A DNA stretch of 64,000 nucleotides from Nitrosovibrio sp. Nv6 (GTDB lineage Bacteria > Pseudomonadota > Gammaproteobacteria > Burkholderiales > Nitrosomonadaceae), in NCBI RefSeq assembly GCF_900110495.1, contig NZ_FODX01000002.1:1-64000 (forward strand). The letters are read 5' to 3'. The notes beneath the pieces were generated by a model. It worked only from the letters and a program-made list of their open reading frames with translations. It was not told where the DNA came from and did no database searches. A program made the translations under genes and the position numbers. This document shows, piece by piece, positions 45,818 to 53,706 of the stretch. Position 1 is the first letter of the stretch; each line of letters opens with the position of its first letter.

Positions 45818-47068
45818 TCATTTTGCGATGGTGATACTCGGCACGCCGGTGCGCGGCAAATCGGTAATAGTCATTTGGAACAGCAGGTATAACATCTGGA
45901 AAGCATCCTGGTTCCAGCGAGCCAATGGCCCAATAGTGTTTACGGCATAGTAGCGGTCATGTGAGCGAATCGACAAGTCCGCTTCCGGGGGTGCAGAGTC
46001 CGACACAACGAGTTCCATCGTTGCAATCGGGTTTTCGTCGCGCTTGATGGGTGGAGTACGTGGGTCTTTCTCGACATGATATTCCGGCTCATCGCCGATG
46101 GAACGGCCCAGGAAGCCGAGAATTGCATGGAAGCTTCTGAGCCGGAAGGTTCCCTTGATGGGCCATTCCCCACCTGGACGATTGGGGCGGATATCGAAGG
46201 CAACGTCATTGGTATTCCACTCCGTTGCCTCCTCGCTCAACTGCGCGCGCTCCTCCGGAGATAGCGTGTCGGGATCATAGTTGGTAATAAGAATCGGACC
46301 CGGCACTTGTTTGCGAAGCGTATAGGTATTCTCCTGTTTGTTATAGAGCACGAGAAACTCTTTCTCCAACGCTTGAAAGCCTTCCGCGGTGACCGAGCCG
46401 GCGGAGATTGTCCAGGTGCGGTCCAGGATCAATGGTTCAGCGTAGAGTTGGTTCTGGTCCTGAATGGCTGAGAGATGAAGCACCACACGGCGGAACATCT
46501 CGTAGCCCAGCGAATCAGATGGAGTATTGCGATAGGCGACCTGCCGGGTTGAGTCCTGAATGCGGACTTCCTGCGCCATCAGTCTCAACAGGAGATCGAT
46601 ATCGTAGCGCTGACGGAGCAGAAGGGTGAGCTTGCTCTGCTGAAATGGGGTAAGGAGCCGTTTGGTGAATTCTTCGCCCTCGACCGGAACAATGCTGATA
46701 GTGGGATTTTCAGCGACACTGCCGCCGAATATGGGCATCAGCACCTGTCCGGCTAGCCCGCCCAGCGCTGGTGTAGCCCCCGCATTGAATCGAAAATCGA
46801 ATGTGGCCGCTACGTTCGAGACTCCGGTGAAATGGATGGGCTGGCGGTGATGAGCGCGGGCAATATTCATCAGCAGCTGCTTGGATGCTGCGCTGGTGAT
46901 GGCTTCGTCATAGGCCCCGACTGCGCGGTTGAGCGTGATGGGAGATACACAACCGGAGAGTACGAGCAAGAACCCCAGGGACCCCAAGGACCGAATATAC
47001 AGCAGCGAACGCAGCAAACGTTGAGGGTGAAGGATATCTGCGTGTCTTATTTTCAACGAAGTATTCAC
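45818..47068 (-). CDS. Large hypothetical lipoprotein
   Basis: The 416-residue protein has a lipoprotein signal (LGFLLVLSGC, Cys about residue 40). The body starts 'RAVGAYDEAITSAASKQLLMNIARAHHRQPIHFTGVSNVAATFDFRF', a pattern I have seen in uncharacterised lipoproteins of Nitrosospira-like and related bacteria, but I cannot assign a function. It is unlike neighbouring genes in function, and the gene directly follows the TMEM165-like gene on the minus strand. Confidence 0.72.
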   Translation of the reverse strand: MNTSLKIRHADILHPQRLLRSLLYIRSLGSLGFLLVLSGCVSPITLNRAVGAYDEAITSAASKQLLMNIARAHHRQPIHFTGVSNVAATFDFRFNAGATPALGGLAGQVLMPIFGGSVAENPTISIVPVEGEEFTKRLLTPFQQSKLTLLLRQRYDIDLLLRLMAQEVRIQDSTRQVAYRNTPSDSLGYEMFRRVVLHLSAIQDQNQLYAEPLILDRTWTISAGSVTAEGFQALEKEFLVLYNKQENTYTLRKQVPGPILITNYDPDTLSPEERAQLSEEATEWNTNDVAFDIRPNRPGGEWPIKGTFRLRSFHAILGFLGRSIGDEPEYHVEKDPRTPPIKRDENPIATMELVVSDSAPPEADLSIRSHDRYYAVNTIGPLARWNQDAFQMLYLLFQMTITDLPRTGVPSITIAK

Positions 47069-47080
47069 CGAAATATCTCT

Positions 47081-47656
47081 TCAGAACCCAAGGCGTTCAC
47101 CCGCCCCAAGCAGTGTTGCAACACCGATGATCGCAAATATTGCCGCGGCAATACCATGTACGAGACGCACCGGGATACGATTTGCCATGTGTTCCCCCAG
47201 ATGAACCGCCGGAACATTGGCAATCATCATTCCTAGTGTGGTACCGGCCACAACCACGAAAAATAATTGATACTGTGCGGCAAGCGCAATGGTCGCGATT
47301 TGTGTCTTGTCGCCCGTCTCCGCAAGGAAGAAAGCCACGAGAGTAGTAACAAACACACCATATTGCGCAAGGGTAGCGTCAGTCTCATCGAACCGGTCGG
47401 GAATGAGCGTCCAGATGGCCATGCCGATAAACGACAACCCAAGCACCCAGCCCAGAATTTCAGGCCCAAGTAACCTAATAAACAATGAACCAATAGCGCC
47501 GGCAAAAGCATGATTTAACAAAGTAGCGACGAGTATACCGAGCACTATGGGAATCGGTTTGCGAAATTTTGCGGCAAGGATAAAAGCGAGAAGCTGCGTT
47601 TTGTCGCCAATTTCCGCGAGCGCAACAACGCCAGTCGAGACGAGGAAAGCTTCCAT
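47081..47656 (-). CDS. TMEM165/GDT1-family cation (Mn2+) exporter
   Basis: From MEAFLVSTGVVALAEIGDKTQLLAF the 191 residues show the two E-x-G-D-K-(T/S) motifs of UPF0016/GDT1 proteins ('EIGDKTQ' and 'ETGDKTQ') in six helices. The family exports Mn2+ or exchanges Ca2+/Mn2+ for protons. The start was placed at the first motif; an open frame runs further upstream through the riboswitch region. A yybP-ykoY-type riboswitch precedes it, which supports a manganese role. Confidence 0.9.
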   Translation of the reverse strand: MEAFLVSTGVVALAEIGDKTQLLAFILAAKFRKPIPIVLGILVATLLNHAFAGAIGSLFIRLLGPEILGWVLGLSFIGMAIWTLIPDRFDETDATLAQYGVFVTTLVAFFLAETGDKTQIATIALAAQYQLFFVVVAGTTLGMMIANVPAVHLGEHMANRIPVRLVHGIAAAIFAIIGVATLLGAGERLGF

Positions 47657-47682
47657 GCATTCGCACTCCCTGGCCGGATAAG

Positions 47683-47835
47683 AACAATGACCACACTTCT
47701 CCCGGCCGTCCGGAGGCAATGTGGTCAAAGGTCTTGCCAGGCATGAGAACCGCTTGCACCACGACCTGACGGTCAAGTATGTTGATACAAGCCCTTTCAA
47801 AGGTAATGAAAGGAGGCTACTCCCCAGTGACGAAG
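47683..47835 (-). promoter_or_regulatory. yybP-ykoY manganese riboswitch
   Basis: The minus strand reads TGGGGAGTAGCC near the 5' end (47811-47828) and CTTTGAAAGGG, then ATCAACATACTTG, then AAGACCTTTGACCACA (47720-47735). These are the conserved internal loops of the Mn2+-sensing yybP-ykoY class. It is followed by alternative pairing GACCACA/TGTGGTC and a GC-rich hairpin before the start codon. Boundaries are by eye. Confidence 0.85.
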
Positions 47836-48041
47836 CATATTGTACTTGCCCCATTGCAGAGTGTCTATCGGCGTATGCAGGGTTATGATTATGACGAATA
47901 CATTCAGCTTGAAGGTCGGAGCGGATGATACGAACCGCCAAATTGAAGGCAGCTTCGATCAGGGGCGGCTCTATACGGCTGCTATTTTCTGTTTTTCTGT
48001 CATGATACGCTTATCAACGACTACGAAACGAGGAGTCCGCC

Positions 48042-48245
48042 ATGTCCAAGAAGAATCTTTCCGGGAATAATAATAGGAGTCTCGAGAACGAAGTGATCCT
48101 GGCCGTGATTGTGCTGTATCTGTTGCTCGCACTTGTGATGACGGTAGTGCACTACGTACAACCTGCGGAGCAGAAAACGGTAACGTCGTCAATGTCGCCT
48201 TCCCATAATGAGAAGAACTCCGCAAGCCTGAAAGGGAGTAACTGA
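48042..48245 (+). CDS. Small single-helix membrane protein
   Basis: The 67-residue ORF has GAGGAGTCCGCC before ATG. A polar N-terminus (MSKKNLSGNNNRSLENE) is followed by one membrane helix (VILAVIVLYLLLALVMTVVHYV) and a polar tail. It lies 46 bp upstream of the CorA-type gene and is probably co-transcribed with it. No family recognised. Confidence 0.65.
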   Translation: MSKKNLSGNNNRSLENEVILAVIVLYLLLALVMTVVHYVQPAEQKTVTSSMSPSHNEKNSASLKGSN

Positions 48246-48291
48246 GCCTTTCTCGCAACCCCCATTGCAGGGAAGAGAAGGAGGATTTACC

Positions 48292-49263
48292 ATGATTCAC
48301 ACCATCATCAGGACCGATCAATCACTTTCCGTCATTCGCGGGCTGCCACAACTGGAAAATCACAACGATGTGGTTTGGCTGGAGATCAATGCGCCGACCG
48401 CTGAAGAGACGGCGAATCTGGGCCAGCGATTTGGCATCGATACGCGGCCCCAGAGCAGCAGTGTCGCAGACGACGGAATGTTCATGTATATGCGTTCCAA
48501 GCTGCTCAAATTAGGTATTGACACCACCCCGAGTTTCGGCGATGTAACCTTTGTCCTGGGCGAGCAGTTGGTTGCGATTCTCGATGAAGACCCTGATTTT
48601 CATCCATTTGAGTTTGCCCTGCAACGCATGAACCGCAAGTTGAATCATGTCAAAAGCCCCAAAGCTGTACTGCGTTTGTTATTGCAGGTGGCCAACGACG
48701 GCGCGGACGCTGTAATAGACCGGATTGCAGATGAACTTGAACGGAATGCCGAAGAGATTTCCGAAATATCCGATGGGTATAATGCACAAGGAAGGGAGTT
48801 AGGTGTACCCGATCTCATCGGCACGATGCAAAGTCTTAACGAAAAGGAAGAGTTGATTTCGCGGTGTATCGAAGCTCAGCTATCGTTGGCGCGCGCCGTG
48901 CGTTACCTCAACGGAGAGATTGATAACGTAACCGAAGCGGAATTACAGGTATTGACAACAGAACTCGCTGAGGATGTGGCGGGAGTCAAAGAGCATGCTT
49001 ACTTCGAACACGAGAAGGTGCGTTACCTGCAGAATGCCGTGACGAATATCCTCAACATCAAACAGAACCAGATCGTCAAGGTTTTCACTATCATTACCGC
49101 GGTTTTCCTGCCACCCACACTTGTGGGTACTTTCTACGGGATGAATTTTGCTGTAATGCCCGAACTTTCCTGGGAGCATGGATTCATTTATTCGATGGTC
49201 CTGACATTAACGGCTGCATTACTACCGCTTTTATACATAAAACGCAAAGGTTGGTTACGGTAA
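48292..49263 (+). CDS. CorA-family divalent cation transporter
   Basis: From MIHTIIRTDQSLSVIRG the 323-residue protein has a long cytoplasmic helix-rich domain and ends with two helices separated by the YGMNF signature ('LVGTFYGMNFAVMPELSWEHGFIYSMVLTL') and a basic IKRKGW tail. This is the standard CorA topology for Mg2+, or Co2+/Ni2+/Zn2+. The exact ion is not fixed by sequence. AGGAGG precedes the start by 7 bp. Confidence 0.9.
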   Translation: MIHTIIRTDQSLSVIRGLPQLENHNDVVWLEINAPTAEETANLGQRFGIDTRPQSSSVADDGMFMYMRSKLLKLGIDTTPSFGDVTFVLGEQLVAILDEDPDFHPFEFALQRMNRKLNHVKSPKAVLRLLLQVANDGADAVIDRIADELERNAEEISEISDGYNAQGRELGVPDLIGTMQSLNEKEELISRCIEAQLSLARAVRYLNGEIDNVTEAELQVLTTELAEDVAGVKEHAYFEHEKVRYLQNAVTNILNIKQNQIVKVFTIITAVFLPPTLVGTFYGMNFAVMPELSWEHGFIYSMVLTLTAALLPLLYIKRKGWLR

Positions 49264-49628
49264 GCCATGGAATCGGCGGTGACCGGCGAAAACAGGAACT
49301 CTGGAGACGTTTTTGCAGTCTATTGGCAGGCAACAATCGCACTCGTATCGTTGGAATGGAGCATTAAGCGCCCGCTATCATCTTCATATTGGTTTTTTAC
49401 CTGAAGCGAGCCGAAACGGGACTTGAAGGTGTCAGAATCACTGTGGGCGGTGTGCCGTTTGCAGCGCCAAACAACAAATGTGTGCGAGAAAGCCTCACGC
49501 TTCATCGCTATTTTGCGTTAAATTGGGCGACTGTCGCTTTTTTTGCTATATTGGCATTGCGATAACACAGATAATAAAATTGATGCGCGAAAGAGGGCTT
49601 GCTGGATCTCTACAGAAAGGAGAATCAC
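49264..49628. other. Intergenic region upstream of the cupredoxin gene
   Basis: No gene is recognised. A minus-strand frame (49320-49505, 61 codons) has no ribosome-binding site and no family match, so I leave it uncalled. The promoter for the following three plus-strand genes should lie here. Confidence 0.35.
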
Positions 49629-50093
49629 ATGAAACAGCTTTTGATCGCATCTGCTTTAACCATGAGCTTGATCTCAACCGGAGCTCTTGCCGAGGAAATA
49701 TCCGACTCTGTCGGCAGTCCTGGCGATCCCAGCCAGGTTTCACGCACCGTTGAAATAACAATGGTGGAGAATCGCTTCAAACCTTCTGAAATAAATGTGA
49801 AACAGGGGGAAACAATAAAATTCGTGCTTAAGAACAACGGGAAAAAGAAGCATGAGATGATGATAGGTACGCCGGAGGAAATTGATAAGCACGGAAAAAT
49901 GATGAAAAAATTCCCTGACAGGGAACACCCGGATGAACCCAACATGATAACCGTTAATCCAGGCGAGACCGGGGAACTGGTATGGCATTTTACCGAAGCC
50001 GGCACAGTCAGCTTCGCCTGCCCGTTGCCAGGCCATTTCAAAGGTATGAATTTCCCAGGTATGAAAGGAACAATCACAGTGGAAGCCAAATGA
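49629..50093 (+). CDS. Exported cupredoxin (blue copper protein)
   Basis: A signal peptide (LISTGALAEE) is followed by a cupredoxin domain with 'VEITMVENRFKPSEINVKQGETIKFVLKNNGKKKHEMMIG' and the copper loop 'FACPLPGHFKGMNF' (C-x4-H-x3-M type-1 site, with the His in KKHEM). It probably carries electrons or copper in the periplasm. AGAAAGGAGAATC precedes ATG. It overlaps the DUF411 gene by four bases. Confidence 0.9.
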   Translation: MKQLLIASALTMSLISTGALAEEISDSVGSPGDPSQVSRTVEITMVENRFKPSEINVKQGETIKFVLKNNGKKKHEMMIGTPEEIDKHGKMMKKFPDREHPDEPNMITVNPGETGELVWHFTEAGTVSFACPLPGHFKGMNFPGMKGTITVEAK

Positions 50094-50575
50094 AAATATC
50101 AAAGCACATATCAGTATTAGCCGGATCCATCCTAATCAGTTCACTGATGGGAACCGGCGTTTATGCCTCTGCAACAACGGTCGATGTCTACAAGAGTGCG
50201 ACTTGCAAATGCTGCGCCAAGTGGGTCGACCATATGCGAGCACATGGGTTTACTGTCAACACTCACGATGTCGGCAACAAGGAAGCCCGCGAGCAAGCGG
50301 GGATTTCTACGAAGCTCGGTTCATGCCATACCGCGCTGGTAGATGGCTATGCAATTGAAGGCCATGTGCCTGCACAGGATGTCAAACGCCTTCTCAAAGA
50401 ACGTCCCCGCGCCGTTGGCTTGACCGCTCCCGGCATGCCTCATGGCTCTCCCGGAATGGAAGGCGCGCGCAGCGATCCTTACGATGTGCTTTTAATAAAC
50501 AAACAAGGCGACACAACAGTTTACAGCCGCCATCTTCCGTCTGATCCGAAAGAATCCGTGATGAGACTGAAATGA
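50090..50575 (+). CDS. DUF411 metal-binding exported protein
   Basis: From ATG 50090 there is a signal peptide (SSLMGTGVYAS), then 'VDVYKSATCKCCAKWVDHMRAHGFTVNTHDVGNKEAREQAGI', the thioredoxin-like DUF411 core with the CxCC metal site, and 'GSCHTALVDGYAIEGHVPAQDVKRLL'. DUF411 proteins are often near copper and arsenic resistance genes. It overlaps the cupredoxin gene by four bases (ATGA), pointing to a shared copper job. Confidence 0.88.
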   Translation: MKISKHISVLAGSILISSLMGTGVYASATTVDVYKSATCKCCAKWVDHMRAHGFTVNTHDVGNKEAREQAGISTKLGSCHTALVDGYAIEGHVPAQDVKRLLKERPRAVGLTAPGMPHGSPGMEGARSDPYDVLLINKQGDTTVYSRHLPSDPKESVMRLK

Positions 50576-50690
50576 GGAGTATGAAGTCTCTTGTTACTGT
50601 CCGCGCGTATCAGAAAAAGAAACGTTTAACCGTTACTATCTTGCCAGGAGTCCAAGATTCGAATTCGGTAAGCACAAAAACGGTGCAGTC

Positions 50691-51269
50691 ATGACCGTCC
50701 GGCTTTTTCTCCTGATCAGTATGACGATTGGACTCGTTGCGGGTTGCAGCGATCCAAAACCCCCTGCTTCAACACCGACGCCGCCAACCGCGAAATCCGA
50801 GACGCCTGAGCTGCCTGCCGTCGCACCTGCACCTCCTGCCGACGTGAGTCAGCCTGCTGCAGAGCAGCAGGCTGCTACCCCACCCGTGGAGCAGCCCAGA
50901 AATCTGGCGGCACGTAAATTGGACCCTGAAAAAATCAAGCGCGGTGAAGATGTTTATCGCAAAAATTGTGCAAGCTGTCACGGTCCAAATGGTGAAGCCA
51001 CTCCAGGATGGCGCATTCAGGGACCCGACGGCAGATATCCCCCGCCGCCTTTGGACGGTAGCGCTCACGCCTGGCATCACTCAACTGAAACGTTGGAACA
51101 AATGATCCGTGAAGGCAGTCCGGCCGGAGGCATGCCGGCCTGGGACGGAAAATTGACAAATCAGCAGATCGACGACGTGATTGTCTGGATCAAATCCCTA
51201 TGGCCGGATGAAGTTTACGATATCTGGTATAAGGAGATTGAAAACAAGCCGCAACCGAAACAGAATTGA
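50691..51269 (+). CDS. Lipoprotein cytochrome c (class I)
   Basis: The N-terminus is a lipoprotein signal (IGLVAGC). A proline/alanine-rich linker of about 60 residues leads to a class I cytochrome c domain with NCASCH and a likely axial Met in 'GGMPAW' near the C-terminus. It would be tethered to a membrane facing the periplasm. It lies 115 bp after the DUF411 gene on the same strand. The partner is unknown. Confidence 0.88.
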   Translation: MTVRLFLLISMTIGLVAGCSDPKPPASTPTPPTAKSETPELPAVAPAPPADVSQPAAEQQAATPPVEQPRNLAARKLDPEKIKRGEDVYRKNCASCHGPNGEATPGWRIQGPDGRYPPPPLDGSAHAWHHSTETLEQMIREGSPAGGMPAWDGKLTNQQIDDVIVWIKSLWPDEVYDIWYKEIENKPQPKQN

Positions 51270-51438
51270 AGGATTGCGGTATAAGTATCGAAGGAGCATG
51301 ACGCAGGACTACGGGCAGGACTACGCCGGAATCTCTGCCCTAATGATCAGATTGACAAGTTGTCCCATACGTGCGGCCGTCGCTCAATCTTTGGAGCGCG
51401 AGTCGCCACTGAGTGATCAATGAGTCGCCAATAAAAAC

Positions 51439-51855
51439 CTAGGCCAACTCGGCCTTCGGGATCCCTTTCTCTCCGTTATTTCCCTTTTTTACCGTAGCGC
51501 GCGCAGGAAGCTTCTCGCGAATACGCGCAGACTTGCCGGAGCGGTCCCGCAGGTAATAAAGTTTCGCGCGGCGGACGTCGCCGCGACGCTTGATCTCTAT
51601 GTTTGCAATCAGCGGTGAATAAGTCTGAAAAGTCCGCTCGACACCCTCGCCGCTGGATACCTTACGTACGGTGAAGGCCGAATTGAGACCACGGTTGCGC
51701 TTGGCAATAACGACGCCTTCGTAAGCCTGTATCCGTTTACGCTCGCCTTCTACTACCTTGACGCTGACGATTACGGTATCCCCAGGCGCGAAATCGGGAA
51801 TCGTTTTGCCGAGACGGCTGATTTCTTCGTTTTCAAGTTGTTCGATCAGGTTCAT
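51439..51855 (-). CDS. rplS: 50S ribosomal protein L19
   Basis: L19 sits at the subunit interface. '[63 protein letters not shown]' and '[25 protein letters not shown]' are family signatures. The length (138) includes a short C-terminal extension. It is last in rpsP-rimM-trmD-rplS. Confidence 0.96.
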   Translation of the reverse strand: MNLIEQLENEEISRLGKTIPDFAPGDTVIVSVKVVEGERKRIQAYEGVVIAKRNRGLNSAFTVRKVSSGEGVERTFQTYSPLIANIEIKRRGDVRRAKLYYLRDRSGKSARIREKLPARATVKKGNNGEKGIPKAELA

Positions 51856-51884
51856 TTGTAACTCCTTGCTTTTCTATTCCTTGG

Positions 51885-51945
51885 TTTCAATCCGGTTCAA
51901 TCCGGTTCAATTGGTGCAATTGGTTCAATGTTCAATGGTTCAATT
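51885..51945. repeat. Direct-repeat tract between trmD and rplS
   Basis: Units of CAATCCGGTT (two copies) and TTCAATTGGT/GGTTCAAT variants are repeated in an AT-rich 60-bp tract (51887-51945). Two related repeat types alternate. It separates the trmD stop from the rplS ribosome-binding site within one operon and would form part of the mRNA. Confidence 0.7.
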
Positions 51946-52710
51946 GGTTTCGTAGGCGTGCTGAAATTCTTCCAGCAACTTCTTCTCTTCTCCCGTCAAG
52001 CCACGTTCGATTTTCAACGCCAGCAAATCCGGCCGCCTCAGCCATGTCCGGCCCAGCGACTGCTGTAGGCGCCAGCGCTTGATTCTGGCGTGATTGCCTG
52101 ACATCAGAACTTCAGGCACAACATTCCCGTGGTAGACCTCCGGCCGCGTGTACTGGGGAAAATCCAGCAAGCCCGCTACAAATGAGTCCTGGCTGGCTGA
52201 CTCGGGGTCGCCCAGCACACCCGGCATCTGCCTCACCAGACAATCCATCAGCACCATGGCCGCCAATTCGCCGCCAGAGAGGACATAGTCGCCTATGGAA
52301 ATTTCGTAATCCACCTGACGCTCTATCAAGCGCTCATCTACACCTTCATAGCGTCCGGCGAGAAGCACCATTCCAGGCAATCCGCATAGTTCCATAACCA
52401 GGCCATGATCCAGAGGCCGTCCCTGGGGGGAAAGATAGATTACCTTTGTCCCTTCAACACCATTGGCTATCTGCCTGTTCCTGGCGGCAATAATGGCTTT
52501 TTCCAGTGGCGCCGCCAGCATCACCATTCCCGGCCCGCCACCGTATGGGCGGTCATCTACCGTACGGTAATTGTCCTCGGTGAAGTCGCGTGGATTCCAG
52601 GTCTGTAAACGGTAAACCGCGTTTTCGTGCGCTCTGCCGGTTACGCCATGCCTAGTGATTGCGTCAAACATTTCAGGGAAGAGCGTGACGACATCAAATT
52701 CACAAGTCAT
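51940..52710 (-). CDS. trmD: tRNA (guanine-N1)-methyltransferase
   Basis: TrmD methylates G37. From [25 protein letters not shown] it has '[14 protein letters not shown]', '[10 protein letters not shown]', '[15 protein letters not shown]' and '[25 protein letters not shown]' of the knotted SPOUT fold. The start at 52710 overlaps the stop of rimM region by none; the frame is open a little upstream. The length is 256 residues. Confidence 0.96.
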   Translation of the reverse strand: MTCEFDVVTLFPEMFDAITRHGVTGRAHENAVYRLQTWNPRDFTEDNYRTVDDRPYGGGPGMVMLAAPLEKAIIAARNRQIANGVEGTKVIYLSPQGRPLDHGLVMELCGLPGMVLLAGRYEGVDERLIERQVDYEISIGDYVLSGGELAAMVLMDCLVRQMPGVLGDPESASQDSFVAGLLDFPQYTRPEVYHGNVVPEVLMSGNHARIKRWRLQQSLGRTWLRRPDLLALKIERGLTGEEKKLLEEFQHAYETN

Positions 52711-52712
52711 GC

Positions 52713-53279
52713 TTAATAGTCCACGCCCCAATCCACCGTAATCCGGCGCGCCTTCAAATCTACTTTAGCAATTACCTGGCTGATGAACGGAATCAATCTT
52801 TCCGTTTCATCCTCGTTCATACTTTTCACCTGAAGCACATCGTTTGCGCCGGTTTCAAGTAATCCAGCCACCTTCCCCAGTTCTTCGCCCTGCAAATTAA
52901 CGACCTCGAGATCGATCAGGTCTGACCAGTAATAGCCGTCTTTACCGCTTTTTGGCAAAACCGGCAACTGGGTACGAGGAATCGCAACCTGCAAGCCCTT
53001 CAGCCGCATCGCGGCCGTCCGATCAGAATATTGCTCAAGTAAAGCGGTCAATATATTTCCGTGCACCTCGCCCGCATTGACCTTGAACTTGCGCCATTCC
53101 CCATCGCCTCTGCCCAACCACCAGGTCGGATAGTCAAGCAGCCCATCTATATATTCGGTATAAGGAAAAACCTTGATCCAGCCCGACACACCATAGGGGC
53201 CGATCACGCGCCCCATTACCGCCACTGGTCCGACTGCTTCGCCTGGTTCAGCTTCCTGCGGCTTCTTGCTTGGCGCCAA
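52713..53279 (-). CDS. rimM: Ribosome maturation factor RimM
   Basis: RimM helps mature the 30S head. '[22 protein letters not shown]' opens the RimM domain and '[34 protein letters not shown]' the PRC barrel. The start at 53279 overlaps the rpsP stop by 32 bases; the in-frame ATG at residue 22 (53216) would remove the overlap but also a conserved edge. Confidence 0.94.
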   Translation of the reverse strand: MAPSKKPQEAEPGEAVGPVAVMGRVIGPYGVSGWIKVFPYTEYIDGLLDYPTWWLGRGDGEWRKFKVNAGEVHGNILTALLEQYSDRTAAMRLKGLQVAIPRTQLPVLPKSGKDGYYWSDLIDLEVVNLQGEELGKVAGLLETGANDVLQVKSMNEDETERLIPFISQVIAKVDLKARRITVDWGVDY

Positions 53280-53511
53280 ACTGCTTGACCAGCCTTGTCA
53301 CGGTACTTGATAACTGCGCACCGTTCGATTTCCAATAGGCGATTCGATCGAGTTGAACACGCAGCGCTTCTTCCCCTTCCGCTGCCCTGGGATTATAAAA
53401 GCCGATGCGCTCGATGAACTTGCCGTCACGGGCGTTGCGGGAATCCGCAACTACCATATTAAAGAAAGGGCGTTTCTTGGCGCCGCCTCGCGCCAGTCGA
53501 ATAATGACCAT
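53248..53511 (-). CDS. rpsP: 30S ribosomal protein S16
   Basis: The 87 residues read [41 protein letters not shown], the S16 hallmark, and continue to '[23 protein letters not shown]'. It begins the rpsP-rimM-trmD-rplS operon. Confidence 0.96.
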   Translation of the reverse strand: MVIIRLARGGAKKRPFFNMVVADSRNARDGKFIERIGFYNPRAAEGEEALRVQLDRIAYWKSNGAQLSSTVTRLVKQFGAKQEAAGS

Positions 53512-53706
53512 GTGTTGTTTGTGCCTATGGAGAAGGTCTAAAACCGAAAAGGGGGTGATTTTACGGTAGTTTTCGCCGCATTAGCAAGCGATACTTGCTG
53601 TTCGCCAAGTATGGCATAGTGATGAAGCGATGCCACCACTATCCGGATTTTCAGGTTAGCGCAATTCGTCAAGATTCCTCGCATAAAAGTCAGCGAAGTC
53701 AGTGCG

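Noticed and set aside
49320..49505. Minus-strand 61-codon ORF
   Set aside because: It has no ribosome-binding site, no family match and no conserved context.
51885..51945. CRISPR-like repeats
   Set aside because: Units are about 10 bp without unique spacers of constant length; they are simple tandem repeats.
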